This document shows positions 46,750-56,304 of a stretch of 64,000 nucleotides of DNA, piece after piece. Under the pieces are notes generated by a model. That model did not search any database. It had not been told where the DNA came from and saw only the letters and a list, made by a program, of their open reading frames with translations. Made by a program: the position numbers and the translations under genes. How positions within the stretch are numbered: the first letter of the stretch is position 1; every line of letters begins with the position of its first letter. The stretch comes from an uncultured Collinsella sp. (GTDB lineage: Bacteria; Actinomycetota; Coriobacteriia; Coriobacteriales; Coriobacteriaceae): positions 15,308 to 79,307 of the forward strand of contig CAAEEB010000043.1 in assembly GCA_900754745.1 (NCBI GenBank), written 5' to 3'.

Positions 46750-47992
46750 AGCCAAAGAACTTAGCATCGGCGAAAACATTGCATGGAACTCAATCGGCAA
46801 CTTTGTCTACCTCATCGCACAATGGGCCCTTAGCTACATCGTTGTTCGAGTCCTTGGCTATGGACCGGCAGGAACCTTTTCACTTGCAATGTCCATTGGC
46901 AACTCCCTAAACGCGATTGCCACCTATACGATGCGCAATTATCAGGTCTCCGACCTGAAGGGAGACTACTCTGATAACCAGTACATTCTTTCGAGAGCCA
47001 TCACGTCGGGAATCTCGCTTTTAGCATGCATTGTGTTTACCGGAATTAACCCTTACGACGGTTACACATCCCTGTGCATCATCGCCTACATGGTGTTCAA
47101 GATTTCCGAGGCCGTCTCTGACGTTTATCAGGGGATACTTCAACGTGCGAACAGAATGGACTACATCGGGAAAGCTTACATTCTTAAATCCCTTGTGGAC
47201 CTCGCGCTATACTGCGGAATCCTCTTGGCAACCAATGACCTCCTGTTTGCAATTTGCGGACTCAGCATTGGCTCTACCGCTATTGTCTGCATCTACGAGC
47301 GAGCCACCGCACGACCGTTCTCAAACCAGAAGAAAACGAGCAGTGATGTAAAAGAGGATCTGGGAAGGGTGCTAGGTCTGCTTATTGCCTGTCTTCCCAT
47401 CGCGGCCTATGGCCTCTTCTTTAACACCATGGGGCAAGTACCCAGATACGCACTTGAATCCATGCTTGGAAGCGAGAAGCTCGGCATATACACGTCCGTA
47501 GCTATGCCCGTAACTCTTGTGCAGGTATCTGCAAACTATCTATTTGTTCCCCTTACTGCCCCACTCGCCCAATGCTATCTTGATAAGAACTCCAAACGCT
47601 TCTACGACATTATCAAGAAGGTAAGCATAGCGATTGCCGTAATCGCCATCTGTGCGTTTGCCGGATTTGGTCTTCTTGGAAAACCGGTTATGCGCCTGCT
47701 ATTTGGAGACTCAATCCTCCCGCATCTCTATTTGCTCAACCCACTCATCGTATGCAGCATCCTCGTTGCGCTTTCATGGTTTCTCTCGGCTGCGCTCACC
47801 GTTGTAAGGCAACTCAAGGGCCAGCTATTAATCAGCCTTGGCAGCTTCGCCATATCCTGCATACTAAGCCCCCTATTCATCTCGATATTCGACATGAACG
47901 GAGCGACGTTCTCCTATATCGCCGCTCTTCTTGCCTTTTCGACCGGCAGCTTAGCGCTGCTTTTCAAAAGCTTCAAACCCAGCACTGCTTAA
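46742..47992 (+). CDS. Wzx-like polysaccharide flippase
   Basis: 416 residues with about 12 membrane segments; MOP/MATE-like. IAWNSIGNFVYLIAQWALSY at the start is typical of O-unit flippases. Starts with GTG 46742 inside the GT8 gene end. With an ABC exporter at 26.7-28.3 kb in the same locus, two export routes are present; no Wzy polymerase-type gene is obvious besides the DUF2142 protein. Confidence 0.9.
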   Translation: MNRAKELSIGENIAWNSIGNFVYLIAQWALSYIVVRVLGYGPAGTFSLAMSIGNSLNAIATYTMRNYQVSDLKGDYSDNQYILSRAITSGISLLACIVFTGINPYDGYTSLCIIAYMVFKISEAVSDVYQGILQRANRMDYIGKAYILKSLVDLALYCGILLATNDLLFAICGLSIGSTAIVCIYERATARPFSNQKKTSSDVKEDLGRVLGLLIACLPIAAYGLFFNTMGQVPRYALESMLGSEKLGIYTSVAMPVTLVQVSANYLFVPLTAPLAQCYLDKNSKRFYDIIKKVSIAIAVIAICAFAGFGLLGKPVMRLLFGDSILPHLYLLNPLIVCSILVALSWFLSAALTVVRQLKGQLLISLGSFAISCILSPLFISIFDMNGATFSYIAALLAFSTGSLALLFKSFKPSTA

Positions 47993-47997
47993 TATAG

Positions 47998-48027
47998 CGC
48001 CCCGGAATCGATTGCGATCCCGGGGCG
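47998..48027. terminator. Bidirectional terminator between convergent genes
   Basis: Stem CGCCCCGGAATCG (47998-48010) with CGATCCCGGGGCG (48015-48027), 4-nt loop, between the flippase and the GT2 gene stops. T-runs are weak on both sides. Confidence 0.8.
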
Positions 48028-48030
48028 TTC

Positions 48031-48960
48031 CTACATCCTACCCAAAAGAACCAGTAACCTAAAAGCCAGCTCATCACCAACGGTTTCACGATAACGAACA
48101 GGCCAGAAAGCCTTCCTCAACTGAGTGAGAACGGTAATGGGCCGACTGTAGAGGTCAATTAACTCACGGTTGTGAGCACTGAATTCCCCAGAACACGCGG
48201 TGGCAACCCTCTTGATCATCACACGCACTTTTCCGAGCGTTTCCCCAAACAAGAACGTCCTAATCCTGAAACTGAGCCTCTGAAATGCTCCCATATTCCC
48301 AGCCGATACATTCTCTGAGTGTCTCCGATATTTAAGGGACACCCTCGGATCCGAAATAGTCTTCCCATACCCATTTGAGATGAGAGCACATAACCAATCA
48401 TGTCCCGCAATACCATCGGGGTCGACAGACAGCAATCGCTCCCTCATGGCGCGATTGAAAACCATTACCATCCCGGGTATAGCGGCTTCAGCAACAGCAT
48501 TTTCCAAGCTGGAGGACAGCCTGCGATTTGGAGTGTCTTCGACCTCATTTAGATTCTGATCGCAGAACACGAAGTCACTGTGATACATCACAGGCACGGA
48601 ATCTATGAAAGCCCCTACCTCGTCGAGCTCTTCAACCGCACGCGAAAGCTTTTCAGGGAGCCAGAAGTCGTCCTGGTCGCTAAACGCATAATAATCGGTA
48701 TCTGGACATGCTCGAAGTGCAGCGAGAAAACCAGCTGCAAAACCAAGATTCACGCCATCGATCACAACGACATTGTCGCGGTCTGCATATTCGGCGCAAA
48801 GCGCCACCGTTTCAAGGTTCGGAGATCCATCATTCCTCATGACGAGAACGGGCTCGCTCGTCTGCTCAAGAATACTGTCTACTTGCTCACGAAAATACTC
48901 AGCTCTCGGGTTATATACCGACATCGCGACGGATACACGGTGCGTCTTTTGAGTGGTCAC
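48031..48960 (-). CDS. GT2, rhamnosyltransferase-like
   Basis: 309 residues. VSVAMSVYNPRAEYFREQVD at the start and YYAFSDQDDFWLPEKL, the SDQDD site typical of rhamnosyltransferases (RfbF/WbbL class), with MVMFNRAM and HDWLCALIS later. Substrate likely dTDP-L-rhamnose. Starts with GTG 48960 after TTGGAG. Last gene of the glycan locus. Confidence 0.88.
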   Translation of the reverse strand: MTTQKTHRVSVAMSVYNPRAEYFREQVDSILEQTSEPVLVMRNDGSPNLETVALCAEYADRDNVVVIDGVNLGFAAGFLAALRACPDTDYYAFSDQDDFWLPEKLSRAVEELDEVGAFIDSVPVMYHSDFVFCDQNLNEVEDTPNRRLSSSLENAVAEAAIPGMVMVFNRAMRERLLSVDPDGIAGHDWLCALISNGYGKTISDPRVSLKYRRHSENVSAGNMGAFQRLSFRIRTFLFGETLGKVRVMIKRVATACSGEFSAHNRELIDLYSRPITVLTQLRKAFWPVRYRETVGDELAFRLLVLLGRM

Positions 48961-49349
48961 GCCATCTCCAATTCAAAATGCCTGAACAACGTCATATGGA
49001 CCCTATAAATATACAGAAGCTGGGGCGCCGTTCTAAGTCATCCAATAGAACACTGCATCGATATCCTTCATTTCCGCACGTCGGTCCAACCTACTGGAAC
49101 GGCATCACAACCACCAAGATGGGCCTCGACGTCTATACGCTTTCAACTCGAACACCCACACGCGGGAAATACGCCTCAACAACACGATCCCCCCATCAGG
49201 TCGGTGATCTCGTTCGCGTTTATCATCTCCACCGCCGTTAACCTCCCATCCTTTAGTAGCACATTTACGCACTGTTGATATAAACTAAAAATGTATTAGC
49301 AGGTTCGCGCCATTCCGGCGTTTTATCGGACATCCGAAGCGGGGATTCG
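48961..49349. other. Gene-free stretch before the accessory region
   Basis: 390 bp between divergent genes. No convincing coding frame; AT-rich towards 49265-49310, where promoter(s) for the double-HTH gene should lie. Nothing else recognised. Confidence 0.5.
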
Positions 49350-50384
49350 ATGGAGATGAGAAACCCGCTCCTCCCGAGGGGGCGCGAGGGATATCGCCTC
49401 GCCGAGAAGCTGAGGCAGCTGAGGTCGCTGCGGGGACTCACCCAAAGAGAGGTCGCGCAGGTAGCGGGCATCGACGAGTCCACCGTACGCAGCTACGAGC
49501 TCGCAAGGCGCATGCCGAAGCCCGAGCACGTCCGGAGCCTGGCGGCGGCGCTGGAGGTCATGCCGGAGGCCCTGATCCCGTTCGACCCCGCTGCCGACCA
49601 CAACGAACTCTTCCTCATGACCGTGGAGCTGGCCGACATCTACGGCTTCGAGTTCGGCTACAACGACGATTTCGCCTATATCGCCCCTACGAGGGACTTC
49701 TTCATCCAAGGCATAGGAAGATGGGCGAAGGCGAACGAGGCGATGTGTAAAAACGAGGGGGCGTTCCGGGGCGACTACGAGCTGTGGAAGGACGAGTTCC
49801 ACGACCATTTCAGCAAGCGGGACTACCCCGCCGCCTACCCCGACTACGATTCTAATAAGCCCGAATCGGGGCAGCGTTGGATGAGCGAAAGCTTCGCCGC
49901 CGCCCTCAAGGACATGCGCCGTATCCGCGGCCTCAACCAGGAGGAGATCGCCGAGAAGGCGGGACTGAGCCTGTTCACCCTGCGAAGCTACGAGCAAGGA
50001 AAGCGCATACCACGCGCAAAGCAGATGGAAGCCCTCTGCGAGGCGCTGGGCGTCACCCTAACAGCCTTGACGCGGCATTATTTCGGAAGCCCCAACCAGG
50101 CGATGCACTACCTGTTCGCCATTGCGGGAGCGGCCAACCTGACGCCCGAGAAGGATGAAGAAACAGGTCCCAGGCTGCGCACCCAGGGAAACATGGTGGA
50201 GTGGGCTTTCGTCCGCCTGACTGACAAGCTGGAGGAGCTGAAGGACAAGCCGACGACGGAAAGGCGCGATGAGCTGACCCATTGGCTTGCGACGTTCGAC
50301 TGCACCGATGATGACACCATGAGCGATGCACGATCAGCAGGCCGTCTCGAAAGCAACAATGAAAAACTTATTCCAAAAGCGTAA
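49350..50384 (+). CDS. Regulator with two XRE-type helix-turn-helix domains
   Basis: 344 residues. HTH 1 at ~17-72 (LTQREVAQVAGIDESTVRSY) and HTH 2 at ~178-232 (LNQEEIAEKAGLSLFTLRSY) are clearly related, separated by ~100 residues with an acidic stretch. The C-terminal ~100 residues are helical. Two XRE domains in one chain can bind a palindrome as a monomer. It lies 33 bp upstream of the AIPR gene in the same direction, so it may regulate that gene. ATG 49350 has a poor ribosome site (GGGATTCGATGGAG; a second ATG follows at residue 3). Confidence 0.8.
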   Translation: MEMRNPLLPRGREGYRLAEKLRQLRSLRGLTQREVAQVAGIDESTVRSYELARRMPKPEHVRSLAAALEVMPEALIPFDPAADHNELFLMTVELADIYGFEFGYNDDFAYIAPTRDFFIQGIGRWAKANEAMCKNEGAFRGDYELWKDEFHDHFSKRDYPAAYPDYDSNKPESGQRWMSESFAAALKDMRRIRGLNQEEIAEKAGLSLFTLRSYEQGKRIPRAKQMEALCEALGVTLTALTRHYFGSPNQAMHYLFAIAGAANLTPEKDEETGPRLRTQGNMVEWAFVRLTDKLEELKDKPTTERRDELTHWLATFDCTDDDTMSDARSAGRLESNNEKLIPKA

Positions 50385-50417
50385 GAGCAAGTTTCTGCAA
50401 ATGATGAAGGAGCAAAA

Positions 50418-52103
50418 ATGAGCAAAAGCCTCAACATCACGCAATCTTCTATTATAGATTTCATCGAAAGTGAGCGGCATCGCATAGACGATGGAATGAG
50501 TCCCAGTGAAGCTTTCGAACACGTCGCTGCTCAACAAATTTTGACCCAGTACCTGCTTGATGATGACGATATCGCCAGAGGGTTGACTGACGGCGGAGGC
50601 GATGGCGGCTATGACGGCATCTTTGTATTCGTAAATGATATCCTGGTCAATGGAGAGGATTCCGATTCGCTCGAGTTGGACAATAAAAGCAGGGTGGACA
50701 TTCATTTTATTCAGGCGAAAAATCAAACCAGCTTTTCAGAAGTGATTATCCAAAACTGGAAAGATTCGTTTGCAAACCTGACAGAATCAGAAGACCCTGA
50801 TCGGGAAAGATATCGCGAAGACGTTATCGATCTCTTTATTTTAATTCGAGCAATCCTTAAACAAACGATAAAAAAACGCCTGCAGGTCTATATTCATTTT
50901 TGGGCAGTTTCATTGGCCACTCAAATTCACAACAACCTAGAAAAACAAGCTAGAGAACTTAAGGAACTTGTCGAACGCATAATTCCATCTAAAAACACAG
51001 TGGTAGACGTTGATTTTATTACTGCTCCTGAATTTTTCGAACTCATTGAGGAAGTGCCCGATGAGACCATGACCCTGAAAGGGACAAAAGAGCCGCTTTG
51101 CCCCGATAGCTCAAGCGCAATCCTCACAGTATCGCTTAAGGAGTACTGTGATTTCATTACCGATGATAGCGGTCACCTGAAAAAGATATTGTTTGAGGCG
51201 AACATACGTGATTACCAAGGCAACGTACATGTGAATCAAGCGATTCGAGAGACGCTCGACAATAAATCAGCTATTGATTTTTGGTGGCTCAATAACGGAA
51301 TCACTATCATAGCCGACTCGATGGCTCGAGATATGGATCATTCCGTCTCATTAACTAACCCAAGAATCGTTAACGGGCTCCAAACCTCAAACGAAATTGC
51401 TCGGCATTGCCAATCATTGGGGGAAAATGACGACGATAGGAAAGTGCTAATAAAGTGCATCGCTACTAGCAATTACGAAGCTAAAGCGAAAATTATTCAG
51501 GCAACAAACTATCAGACGTCTATACCTCCTGCTTTTCTCCATTCGCTCGAAACCACTCATCTTCAGATAGAGAGGTATTTCAAAAACCACGGTCTCCACT
51601 ACGACAGAAGAAAAAGTTCGGGAAAGAACAACGGCATTTCGTCAAAGGACATTGTCTCGATTTCATTTTTGGGACAATGTTTGATTGCAACATTGCTTAA
51701 ACAGCCTGATTATGCTCGGGCTAGACCCGCCAAAATCTTGGGAGACGAGAACAAATACAGTAAGATTTTTAATGAGAATATCTCCCTCAAGGCATATTAC
51801 CAATTAGCGAAAACCGGCAATCAGATTAAACAGCTCATAAAGAAGTTTGAGTTAACACGAGGAGAGCAGAATGACCTCCTCTTCCACGTGATCTATCTTT
51901 ATTGTGCAAAACAGTCTGACTCATTGGACCTAACCAAATCCGAGCTCGAATTACTGGAACCGCCTTCATCTGAAGACCTCCGACCTGTCATCGAATTAGC
52001 AAGGTCGGCATATCTCGACTTTGGAGGAAACGCCCAAACTGCAAAAAGCGCGTCGTTCGTATCCGAGATTCAGAAGAGAGCATCCGAACAATGGGGGCTA
52101 TAA
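50418..52103 (+). CDS. AIPR-family (abortive infection phage resistance) protein
   Basis: 561 residues. The AIPR core covers ~250-470: FWWLNNGITIIAD, NPRIVNGLQTSNEI and IIQATNYQTSIPPAF. The N-terminal ~100 residues include DGGYDGIFVFVND and IHFIQAKNQTSF, which resembles a PD-(D/E)xK nuclease core with the D...QAK pattern found in restriction-type enzymes. Family members protect against phage; mechanism not settled to my knowledge. GC is much lower than in surrounding genes, which suggests transfer. ATG preceded by AAGGAGC. Confidence 0.85.
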   Translation: MSKSLNITQSSIIDFIESERHRIDDGMSPSEAFEHVAAQQILTQYLLDDDDIARGLTDGGGDGGYDGIFVFVNDILVNGEDSDSLELDNKSRVDIHFIQAKNQTSFSEVIIQNWKDSFANLTESEDPDRERYREDVIDLFILIRAILKQTIKKRLQVYIHFWAVSLATQIHNNLEKQARELKELVERIIPSKNTVVDVDFITAPEFFELIEEVPDETMTLKGTKEPLCPDSSSAILTVSLKEYCDFITDDSGHLKKILFEANIRDYQGNVHVNQAIRETLDNKSAIDFWWLNNGITIIADSMARDMDHSVSLTNPRIVNGLQTSNEIARHCQSLGENDDDRKVLIKCIATSNYEAKAKIIQATNYQTSIPPAFLHSLETTHLQIERYFKNHGLHYDRRKSSGKNNGISSKDIVSISFLGQCLIATLLKQPDYARARPAKILGDENKYSKIFNENISLKAYYQLAKTGNQIKQLIKKFELTRGEQNDLLFHVIYLYCAKQSDSLDLTKSELELLEPPSSEDLRPVIELARSAYLDFGGNAQTAKSASFVSEIQKRASEQWGL

Positions 52104-52229
52104 TTTCAATGGGTATTAAATGAGCATCAGCTTGACGCATACTGTGTAAAGTGAGGCAAAACAGAGGTCATTACGGTAGCTTCAGCTCATTACATCATCG
52201 AACGTTCAATGCGAGTGGAGATAACGGGG

Positions 52230-52458
52230 ATTGGCTTCTGAACTCGCTTTGTGCCTGCTGTCTTGGCGAAGGCTGGGCGACGTTATCCCTTATTGAGTAT
52301 TGCGCGCTCTGAGTAGCATCTGTTTCGCGATTTCCGTATCGCTTCCCATCCAGACGTTTCGCTCCTTCCGTATCGCCCGTTCCGCCATTTCCGTATCGCC
52401 CCTCCTCCGCCCGTAGAATCGGCTTGCCATGCAACCGATTAACGGAAGGAGAAACCAC
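52230..52458. repeat. IS21-type left end with repeated binding motifs
   Basis: Three direct repeats of (T)TCCGTATCGC (around 52330, 52357 and 52388) lie just before istA. Inverted related motifs (GGCGATACGC, GCGATACGCA, CCGATACGCA) occur at 54732-54786 past istB. Such multiple end repeats are typical of IS21. 52104-52229 shows nothing else. Confidence 0.7.
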
Positions 52459-53030
52459 ATGGCAAGGAAGATAAGGGCGAAGCTCATAATGGAGCTCCGC
52501 GACCAGGGCATGTCGAGGAGGTCGATCGCCAGGACCAGGCACATGTCCATGGGCAGCATCTGCGAGGTGTTCGACATCGCAGACGATCGCGGCTTCACCT
52601 GGGACCAGGTGAAGGGCATGGGGGACGAGCTGGTCTACGAGCTGTTCTACCCCGACCGCAACGTGCGCGAGAGCGCCTTCGAGGAGCCCGACTGGTCCTA
52701 CGTGCACGCCGAGATGGCGAAGGTCTGCGTCAACCTGCGCCTGCTGCACGACGAGTACAAGTCGAAGTGCTCGCGCGAGCACATGGTCGCCATGGGCTAC
52801 ACCAGGTTCTGCGAGCGCTACGGGGACTACACCGCGGCGAACAGCCTGACCAAGCGCATCGAGCACAAGGCGGGCGTGTCGTGCGAGGTCGACTGGTCCG
52901 GCCCGACGGTCGGCAGGGGGCTGGTTAACCCGGTCACCGGGGAGGCCTCGAAGATCTACCTGTTCGTCGGCGTGCTCCCGTTCAGCCAGAAGGCCTACTT
53001 CGAGCCGACGCTGGACATGAGGCAGCGCAC
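52459..53030 (+). pseudogene. istA: IS21 transposase IstA, 5' part
   Basis: ~190 codons from ATG 52459 (GGAAGGAG upstream): helix-turn-helix ELRDQGMSRRSIARTRHMS and the start of the DDE domain, EVDWSGPTVGRG with the first Asp. The frame is broken near 53000-53050, where it runs into an IS256-family transposase in reverse. The middle of istA is missing; the tail reappears at 53886. Confidence 0.85.
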
Positions 53031-53777
53031 CTGGCTGCGCTGCCACGCGGCGCCCGGGAAGACCTCCTGGATCGCGCGCCTGAGGCCCTCGTGGGCGTCG
53101 CTGGTGACGCAGATGACGCCGTCGACCCCGCGTGCGCGCAGCGACAGCAGGAACGACCTCCAGCTGTCGTAGGACTCGGTGTCGATGGCGTCGAGGCCGA
53201 GAAGGCGCCTGTAGCCTCCCGAGCCCGCGCCGATGGCGGTCACGAGCGCGGTGGACTGCACGCGGCCGGCGTCCCTGCACTTGATGTAGGTGGCGTCGAG
53301 CCAGATGTAGGGGTAGCTGACGTCCGACAGGTCGCGCTCCTGCAGGTCGGCGACCGATTCGTCCAGCGACGAGCAGATCCTGGACACCTGGCTGGCGCTT
53401 ATGCGGTCGATGCCCATGGACTGCGCCACGCGCTTCACCTTCCTGGTGGACACTCCGTTGGCGACCATCTCGGAGACCGCGGCGACGACCGCGCGGTCCG
53501 CGCGCGAGTAGCGCTCGATCAGGTCCTCCGGGAAGTAGCTCCCGGCGCGCAGCTTCGGGATCCTGAGGTTGATGGTGCCCACGCTGGTAACCAGCCTGCG
53601 CTCGCAGTAGCCGTTGCGCCGGTTGCCGGCCTCGCAGGCCTCGTCGGCCTGGGCGTCCATGATCTCGTTGACCAGCGACTCGGCCATCGCCCTGATGAGC
53701 TCGGACATGTTGACCATGCCGTCATCGAATCTCGGCATGAGGGCGCCGTCGCCGGCAATCTCGTGTATCTTGTCCAT
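52995..53777 (-). pseudogene. IS256-family transposase, truncated at its C-terminus
   Basis: ~255 residues from ATG 53777: DGMVNMSELIRAMAESLVNEI, NRRNGYCERRLVTSVGTINL, ERYSRADRAVVAAVSEMV, YIWLDATYIKCRD (first catalytic Asp) and VTSDAHEGLRRAIQEVFPGA (second Asp). It ends there; the region with the catalytic Glu is absent. The 5' flank runs to ~53875 with a TTGGTGTAAGGGGC-like end. It is inserted in istA, and one end was later deleted. Confidence 0.85.
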
Positions 53778-53885
53778 ATGCGGTTATCGCCTTTCTCTGA
53801 ATCTGAACCTAAGCAATTCAAATTCTAGGCGATAGCCGCTTCCTGCTTTCTACGGCCAGGGAAGCGGCCCCTTACACCAACATTC

Positions 53886-54068
53886 GGCACGCGATCCGCA
53901 TGCGCGCATGCGCTGCCCCGCCTGACGTCGCCCAGGTACAGGCACCTCAAGGCGATACTCGACTCGAACCTCGACCGGCGGGAACCCGTCGCCGGCCAGG
54001 GGAGGAAACCGGAAGGCGGCGACGCGCCCAAGGGGCACGTGCGCGGCGCGGACTACTACAGGGATTAG
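53886..54068 (+). pseudogene. istA: IstA 3' part
   Basis: Last ~60 codons of the IS21 transposase: SPRYRHLKAILDSNLDRREP and a basic, Gly-rich tail ending GADYYRD-stop. In order with istB, which starts 11 bp later. Confidence 0.75.
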
Positions 54069-54079
54069 GCGGTGTGGAG

Positions 54080-54716
54080 ATGATAGACGAAGAGACCCGG
54101 CGCAAGCTGCGCGAGATGTCGATGGGCGAGATGGCGGACGCGCTCGACCTGCAGGACTCCGACAGGACGTGCATGGCGATGCCGTTCGAGGAGAGGGTCC
54201 GCATGATGGTGGACCACGCGTACGAGGAGAAGCGCGCCAGCAGCGTGAAAATGCCAGTTCATGGCGGAATCGCGCAACGTCGTGATCGAGGGCTGCACCG
54301 GCACGGGCAAGAGCTACCTCGCCTGCTGCATCGCCAAACGGGCCTGCAACATGCGCCGCAGCGCCCGCTACGTCAGGCTGCCCGACCTTCTCATGGAGCG
54401 CGACGAGCTGGCGGCCACCGAGCGCTCGGACGCGAAGATCCTGAGGAAGTACGCCCGCTACGAGCTGCTGGTCATTGACGAGTGGCTGACCGAGGACGTC
54501 GACGACGTGGCCATCCGCTTCCTGTTCGAGCTGATAGAGCGCAGGTACATGTCGCACTCCACGGTGCTCTGCACGCAGTACGCGCCGGCGGAGTGGCACG
54601 GCCGCCTCGGCGGCGGCGTCCAGGCGGATGCGATGGTCGACAGGCTGATCCACGGGGCGGTCAGGATAGACCTGGGCGACGTGAACGTCCGCAAGCTGGT
54701 CTCATCCAGGAAGTAG
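54080..54716 (+). pseudogene. istB: IS21 helper ATPase IstB with internal deletion
   Basis: Starts at ATG 54080 (KLREMSMGEMADALDLQD) and in a second frame continues from ~54258 with NVVIEGCTGTGKSYLACCIA (Walker A) and LLVIDEWLTED (Walker B) to the stop. About 55 residues normally found between the N-terminal helices and Walker A are missing at ~54250-54258, with a frame change. Past 54716 only the IS right-end repeats and ~180 bp of unremarkable sequence are seen, up to 54996. Confidence 0.8.
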
Positions 54717-54996
54717 CCAAAAGGCAATAGGCGATACGCTCAGCGCGAAACGCGCGATACGCAAACGGCGTGGGCACCGATACGCAAACCCCTAAACGGG
54801 TGGTGCTCACGCCGCGTAATAATCACTTATCAAGAATAATGGGAGCGGCGGTGTCGTTCGCCTTCGCTACTTGCTCATATGAGACTTGGAACTCGAGAAC
54901 TGTTACCTATGCTGTTGACGAATAATTTAATGCAGCACACCAAAACGAACTGCTTTAGGTTTATGTTGAAAACTCGGCAACGACGATAATCGGGCA

Positions 54997-55575
54997 TCAA
55001 TGAGTCTCGATAATCGACTCGAATCCAGCTGCAGAGCCTTTTTCTCGAGTTAAAAAAACGAGCAGTCTACTCATCCCGCTTTTTATTAAGCAAGCGCGCG
55101 CGAGAACGCACGTAGATCCATTTGTTTCCTTCACATCTTCAAAGTAAAAATAGTATTCTCCGTGATCTCCTGCAACGGTGAACCTCCTGTGAGCAAAGCT
55201 ATTTCGAATCCTATGAAGAAGGTCCATGTATCGGTTAGACTCGCCTGCAGCAGCTATGACAGCATATGGATGCCTCATTGAAAGATAATCAGTATGTAAG
55301 CCCAGCTTCTCCCACTCTTTTTTAAAGCAATGTTGATAATCACAGTAGATGAATGACTCCTCGGACAAGCCGAGCAGTTCGATAAATCGATTGCGAAACC
55401 TTGAGCTATTCCAAGGGTTGCGCCAACCCAGCATGTCCAAAGTTAAACCAGAATAGCTTCCTTGTTTGCACGGCGAGTGCAGGCAGAAGAAATCGATTAT
55501 TCTCAGCAGGTCATCATCAAAAAAACTGACGTCCCGGTTTCGTGTATGACCAATCCTCAGCCAGAATGAAATCAT
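54997..55575 (-). CDS. HEPN-domain protein (possible RNase), 5' end probably frameshifted
   Basis: 192 residues as read from ATG 55575. The HEPN motif is LHRIRNSFAHRRF, i.e. R-N-S-F-A-H = Rx4H (124-129), as in pEK499_p136-like HEPN proteins. Conserved-looking blocks FFDDDLLRIIDFF, LGWRNPWNSSRF and RHPYAVIAAAGESN flank it. The natural start is probably ATG 55636, whose frame meets this one in an A7 run (55519-55525, T7 in the mRNA); see the small frame below. Low GC, lying between IS remnants: acquired, possibly defence- or toxin-related. Confidence 0.7.
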   Translation of the reverse strand: MISFWLRIGHTRNRDVSFFDDDLLRIIDFFCLHSPCKQGSYSGLTLDMLGWRNPWNSSRFRNRFIELLGLSEESFIYCDYQHCFKKEWEKLGLHTDYLSMRHPYAVIAAAGESNRYMDLLHRIRNSFAHRRFTVAGDHGEYYFYFEDVKETNGSTCVLARACLIKSGMSRLLVFLTREKGSAAGFESIIETH

Positions 55576-55636
55576 TCACCTCAAACCTGTATTTTTGCCC
55601 CTTGAGATTATCGGTTTTTCGTTTCTTTCTCGCCAT
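55517..55636 (-). CDS. 39-codon frame, probably the true N-terminus of the HEPN protein
   Basis: ATG 55636 has GGAG and AGTAGG upstream; it encodes a basic start MARKKRKTDNLKGQK and ends TKPGRQFF-stop inside a T7 tract. Removing one T gives GRQFFDDDLLRII, joining smoothly to the HEPN gene (212 residues in total). If not a frameshift, it would be an overlapping small protein. Confidence 0.5.
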   Translation of the reverse strand: MARKKRKTDNLKGQKYRFEVNDFILAEDWSYTKPGRQFF

Positions 55637-55666
55637 ACCTACTGCTCCAAAAGTTGTATCAGTGTT

Positions 55667-56177
55667 GGTGTAGGGCTCGGTTTTTGAGCAGCGGCCGGGG
55701 CCGTCGCGGTAACCGATCGTCACCTAGGATGCCGTCATTCTAACGCATGCTACGCCACCCTCCTCCCGGGAACGGGGTTGTCGGCAACAACGGGCTCGAT
55801 GATCCTCGCGACATGCTCGGCGGCGGAGCCCCCGTAGGCGGGCGCGGGTGCGTTCATGTGTTCACCTTTGCGCCCTCCACGGCCCTTCCCATGGACTCGT
55901 CGTTGAAGGCCAGCGGAGGCCCGCCCAGCCCTCGTCCATCTCGGCGAAAACGGCGCCCATCATCCGGATGAGCAACTTCCTGCTGGGGAACACCTGCACC
56001 ACACGGCTGCGGCGCTTGAGCTCGCGGCTGGCGCGCTCCTGCACGTTGTTTGTGCGCAGCCTCACGTGGTGCTCATAGGGGAAGTCCATGTAGGCCAGCG
56101 CATCCGCCTCGGGCTCCTCGAGCACCTCGGCGGCCTTCGGGCAGAAGCCCTCTATCCGGCCGATCGCCAGCTGGTGT
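55667..56177 (-). mobile_element. Decayed IS256-family transposase tail with one element end
   Basis: From ~56173: IGRIEGFCPKAAEVLEE, MDFPYEHHVRLRTNNVQERA (around the third catalytic acidic residue region) and RSRVVQVFPSRKLLIRMMGA, then two frame changes near 55900 and 55862, and a tail ending VVADNPVPGRRVA-stop at 55747. The sequence TTGGTGTAGGGCTCGG at ~55667 looks like the element end. It matches the fragment at 31790. Confidence 0.75.
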
Positions 56178-56304
56178 TGATATTCTGGTGTTGATATTCA
56201 AGGCCGCTTACCCGATATCCTCAACCGTTGGGATAATGCAAATCGAACGCCCCTAAATGCTGCTACCATCAAATGGTGCATTACGCCTGTGGGAAGGAGC
56301 TAGC

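Noticed and set aside
53005..53050. Exact breakpoint between IS21 and IS256 sequences
   Set aside because: Both families read plausibly across CACCTGGCTGCGCTGCC, so the joint cannot be placed to the base by eye.
52195..53280. 361-codon minus-strand frame
   Set aside because: Runs across the IS21/IS256 joint and is antisense to istA; Arg/His-rich shadow.
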